Of a stretch of 64,000 bases of DNA, positions 63,245-64,000 are shown in pieces. The translations under genes and the position numbers were made by a program. Location: positions 62,001 to 126,000 of the forward strand of contig NZ_QBUD01000008.1 in NCBI RefSeq assembly GCF_003058085.1, read 5' to 3'. This stretch comes from Yoonia sediminilitoris. Lineage in GTDB: Bacteria > Pseudomonadota > Alphaproteobacteria > Rhodobacterales > Rhodobacteraceae. How positions within the stretch are numbered: position 1 is the first letter of the stretch; the number at the start of each line of letters is the position of its first letter. Below the pieces are notes generated by a model. It made no database searches. It saw nothing but the letters and a program-made list of their open reading frames with translations, and was not told the origin of the DNA.

Positions 63245-63717
63245 TCTGCGATACGCCCGAACAGTTCGCACAAACGCTGCCTGACTTCGGCGCACTTGCG
63301 GGACTTGATCTGGGGACCGTGACCATTGGTGTGGCTGTCTCTGACAGTATGCGGTCGATTGCGACCCCGATCAGCACAATCAAACGCAAAAAGTTCGGGG
63401 TGGACGCCGCCAAGTTGCTGGAGATCACAACAGCGCGGCTGATCAAGGGCATCGTTTTGGGGCTTCCGATGAATATGGACGGCTCAGAAGGACCGCGCTG
63501 CCAGGCCACACGGGCCTTCGCGCGCAATCTCGAACGGCTGACGCCCCTGCCGATCACGTTCTGGGATGAACGGCTTTCGACGGTCGCAGCAGAGCGCGCG
63601 CTGCTTGAGGCGGATACGTCACGAAAACGACGTGGCGAAGTCATCGACCACGTCGCCGCAGGTTATATCCTGCAAGGATTGCTCGACCGACTAGGGCATT
63701 TGAAGGAGAGCGAATGA
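63241..63717 (+). CDS. ruvX: Holliday junction resolvase-like RuvX (YqgF)
   Basis: A 158-residue RNase H-fold nuclease involved in rRNA 16S 3'-end processing and possibly recombination. Motifs are ALAGLDLGTVTIGVAVSD with the first catalytic Asp, IVLGLPMNMDGSEG, and WDERLSTVAAE and DHVAAGYILQ near the end. ATG 63241 overlaps the ccmI stop; the next gene overlaps by 4 bases. Confidence 0.95.
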   Translation: MICDTPEQFAQTLPDFGALAGLDLGTVTIGVAVSDSMRSIATPISTIKRKKFGVDAAKLLEITTARLIKGIVLGLPMNMDGSEGPRCQATRAFARNLERLTPLPITFWDERLSTVAAERALLEADTSRKRRGEVIDHVAAGYILQGLLDRLGHLKESE

Positions 63718-63947
63718 GCAACACGGATGACATCTGGCAGCGGGACGAAATCGAAAGCCCCTGCATCAAGATCTGCGTCATTCATCCAGCCAGCCGACTT
63801 TGTACCGGTTGTCTGCGGTCGATAGATGAAATCGGAGGCTGGTCACAAATGACGCCAGAGGCCCGCAAGGCGATCATGGCAGACCTGCCGAACCGTGCGG
63901 GGCAAGTCGCAAAGCGGCGCGGCGGACGGGCCGCACGCCTAAAGTAG
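63714..63947 (+). CDS. DUF1289 cysteine-rich small protein
   Basis: A 77-residue protein with the DUF1289 pattern SPCIKICVIHPASRLCTGC and IDEIGGWSQMTPEARKAIM, then a basic tail with AKRRGGRAARLK. The cysteines may bind metal. The stop codon TAG is supplied by the first bases of palindrome copy D, as in the DUF6314 gene. Confidence 0.93.
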   Translation: MSNTDDIWQRDEIESPCIKICVIHPASRLCTGCLRSIDEIGGWSQMTPEARKAIMADLPNRAGQVAKRRGGRAARLK

Positions 63948-63969
63948 GATGGATCAAGATCCATCTTAC
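63944..63969 (+). repeat. Gene-end palindrome, copy D
   Basis: Plus-strand reading GTAGGATGGATC-AA-GATCCATCTTAC, then AGTTTGA. TAG in GTAGG is the stop codon of the DUF1289 gene. The inner dyad GGATC/GATCC differs from GGGTT/AACCC of other copies but keeps the pairing, a compensatory change. Confidence 0.8.
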
Positions 63970-64000
63970 AGTTTGAAAGCGTGGGATCAGGAAAATTCCG

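Overview
The window looks like chromosomal DNA of a Rhodobacterales bacterium of the roseobacter group (Loktanella/Yoonia/Sulfitobacter-like). Supporting signs are moderate-to-high G+C, dense operons with 4- or 8-base stop/start overlaps, the order yajC-secD-secF-Mth938-ccmABCDG, glnB-glnA behind a fused NAD(P)HX repair gene, a heterotetrameric sarcosine oxidase operon, BioY, DUF1289, DUF6314 and DUF1223 proteins, and a LuxR/LuxI locus. This placement rests on recalled family distribution, not on a database search.

Layout. 1-5.4 kb: 3' part of trigger factor, tRNA-Leu(UAG), a small Hint-domain protein, nnr, then glnB-glnA with a clear terminator. 5.4-6.4 kb: about 1 kb with no gene I can defend. 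6.4-9.05 kb: a lipoprotein, a membrane-anchored endonuclease/exonuclease/phosphatase protein and an alpha/beta-hydrolase-OsmC fusion. 9.1-15.4 kb: an M19 dipeptidase followed by a complete peptide ABC transporter. 15.4-18.1 kb: bioY, a DUF6314 protein and purB. 18.1-21.2 kb: a quorum-sensing island (luxI, luxR, a LuxR-like receptor lacking the DNA-binding domain) leading into a divergent stand-alone fliG. 21.3-24.2 kb: a three-gene cobalt-type nitrile hydratase-like enzyme with a split beta subunit, a lysophospholipid acyltransferase and a DUF1223 protein. 24.4-33.8 kb: acnA, a small unknown protein, then the cytochrome c maturation genes and the SecDF/YajC translocase genes. 34-41.4 kb: an exonuclease pseudogene, serS, a DUF2235 hydrolase, a TspO-like protein, and der-bamB-yfgM. 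41.6-54.2 kb: an RND pump, a Bcr/CflA exporter, an Atm1-type ABC exporter, LysM, LOG, RarD, a threonine dehydratase-like enzyme and sodB. 54.4-64 kb: a formamidase-like enzyme carrying a probable zinc ribbon, the sarcosine oxidase operon with embedded small membrane proteins, ccmI, ruvX and DUF1289.

How the parts work together. PII and glutamine synthetase control nitrogen assimilation; sarcosine oxidase, the nitrile hydratase-like enzyme, the formamidase-like enzyme and the peptide transporter with its dipeptidase could supply ammonia or one-carbon units. CcmABCDG and the distant CcmI form one cytochrome c maturation pathway. SecDF-YajC, YfgM and BamB serve protein export and outer-membrane assembly.

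The most interesting material is the quorum-sensing locus with its HTH-less receptor next to fliG, the split nitrile hydratase-like enzyme, a family of similarly oriented gene-end palindromes that in two cases supply the stop codon, an extra 17-codon GC-rich segment inside nnr, and a decayed DEDDh exonuclease that still reads in frame through a nonsense codon. No prophage, complete insertion sequence or CRISPR array was seen.
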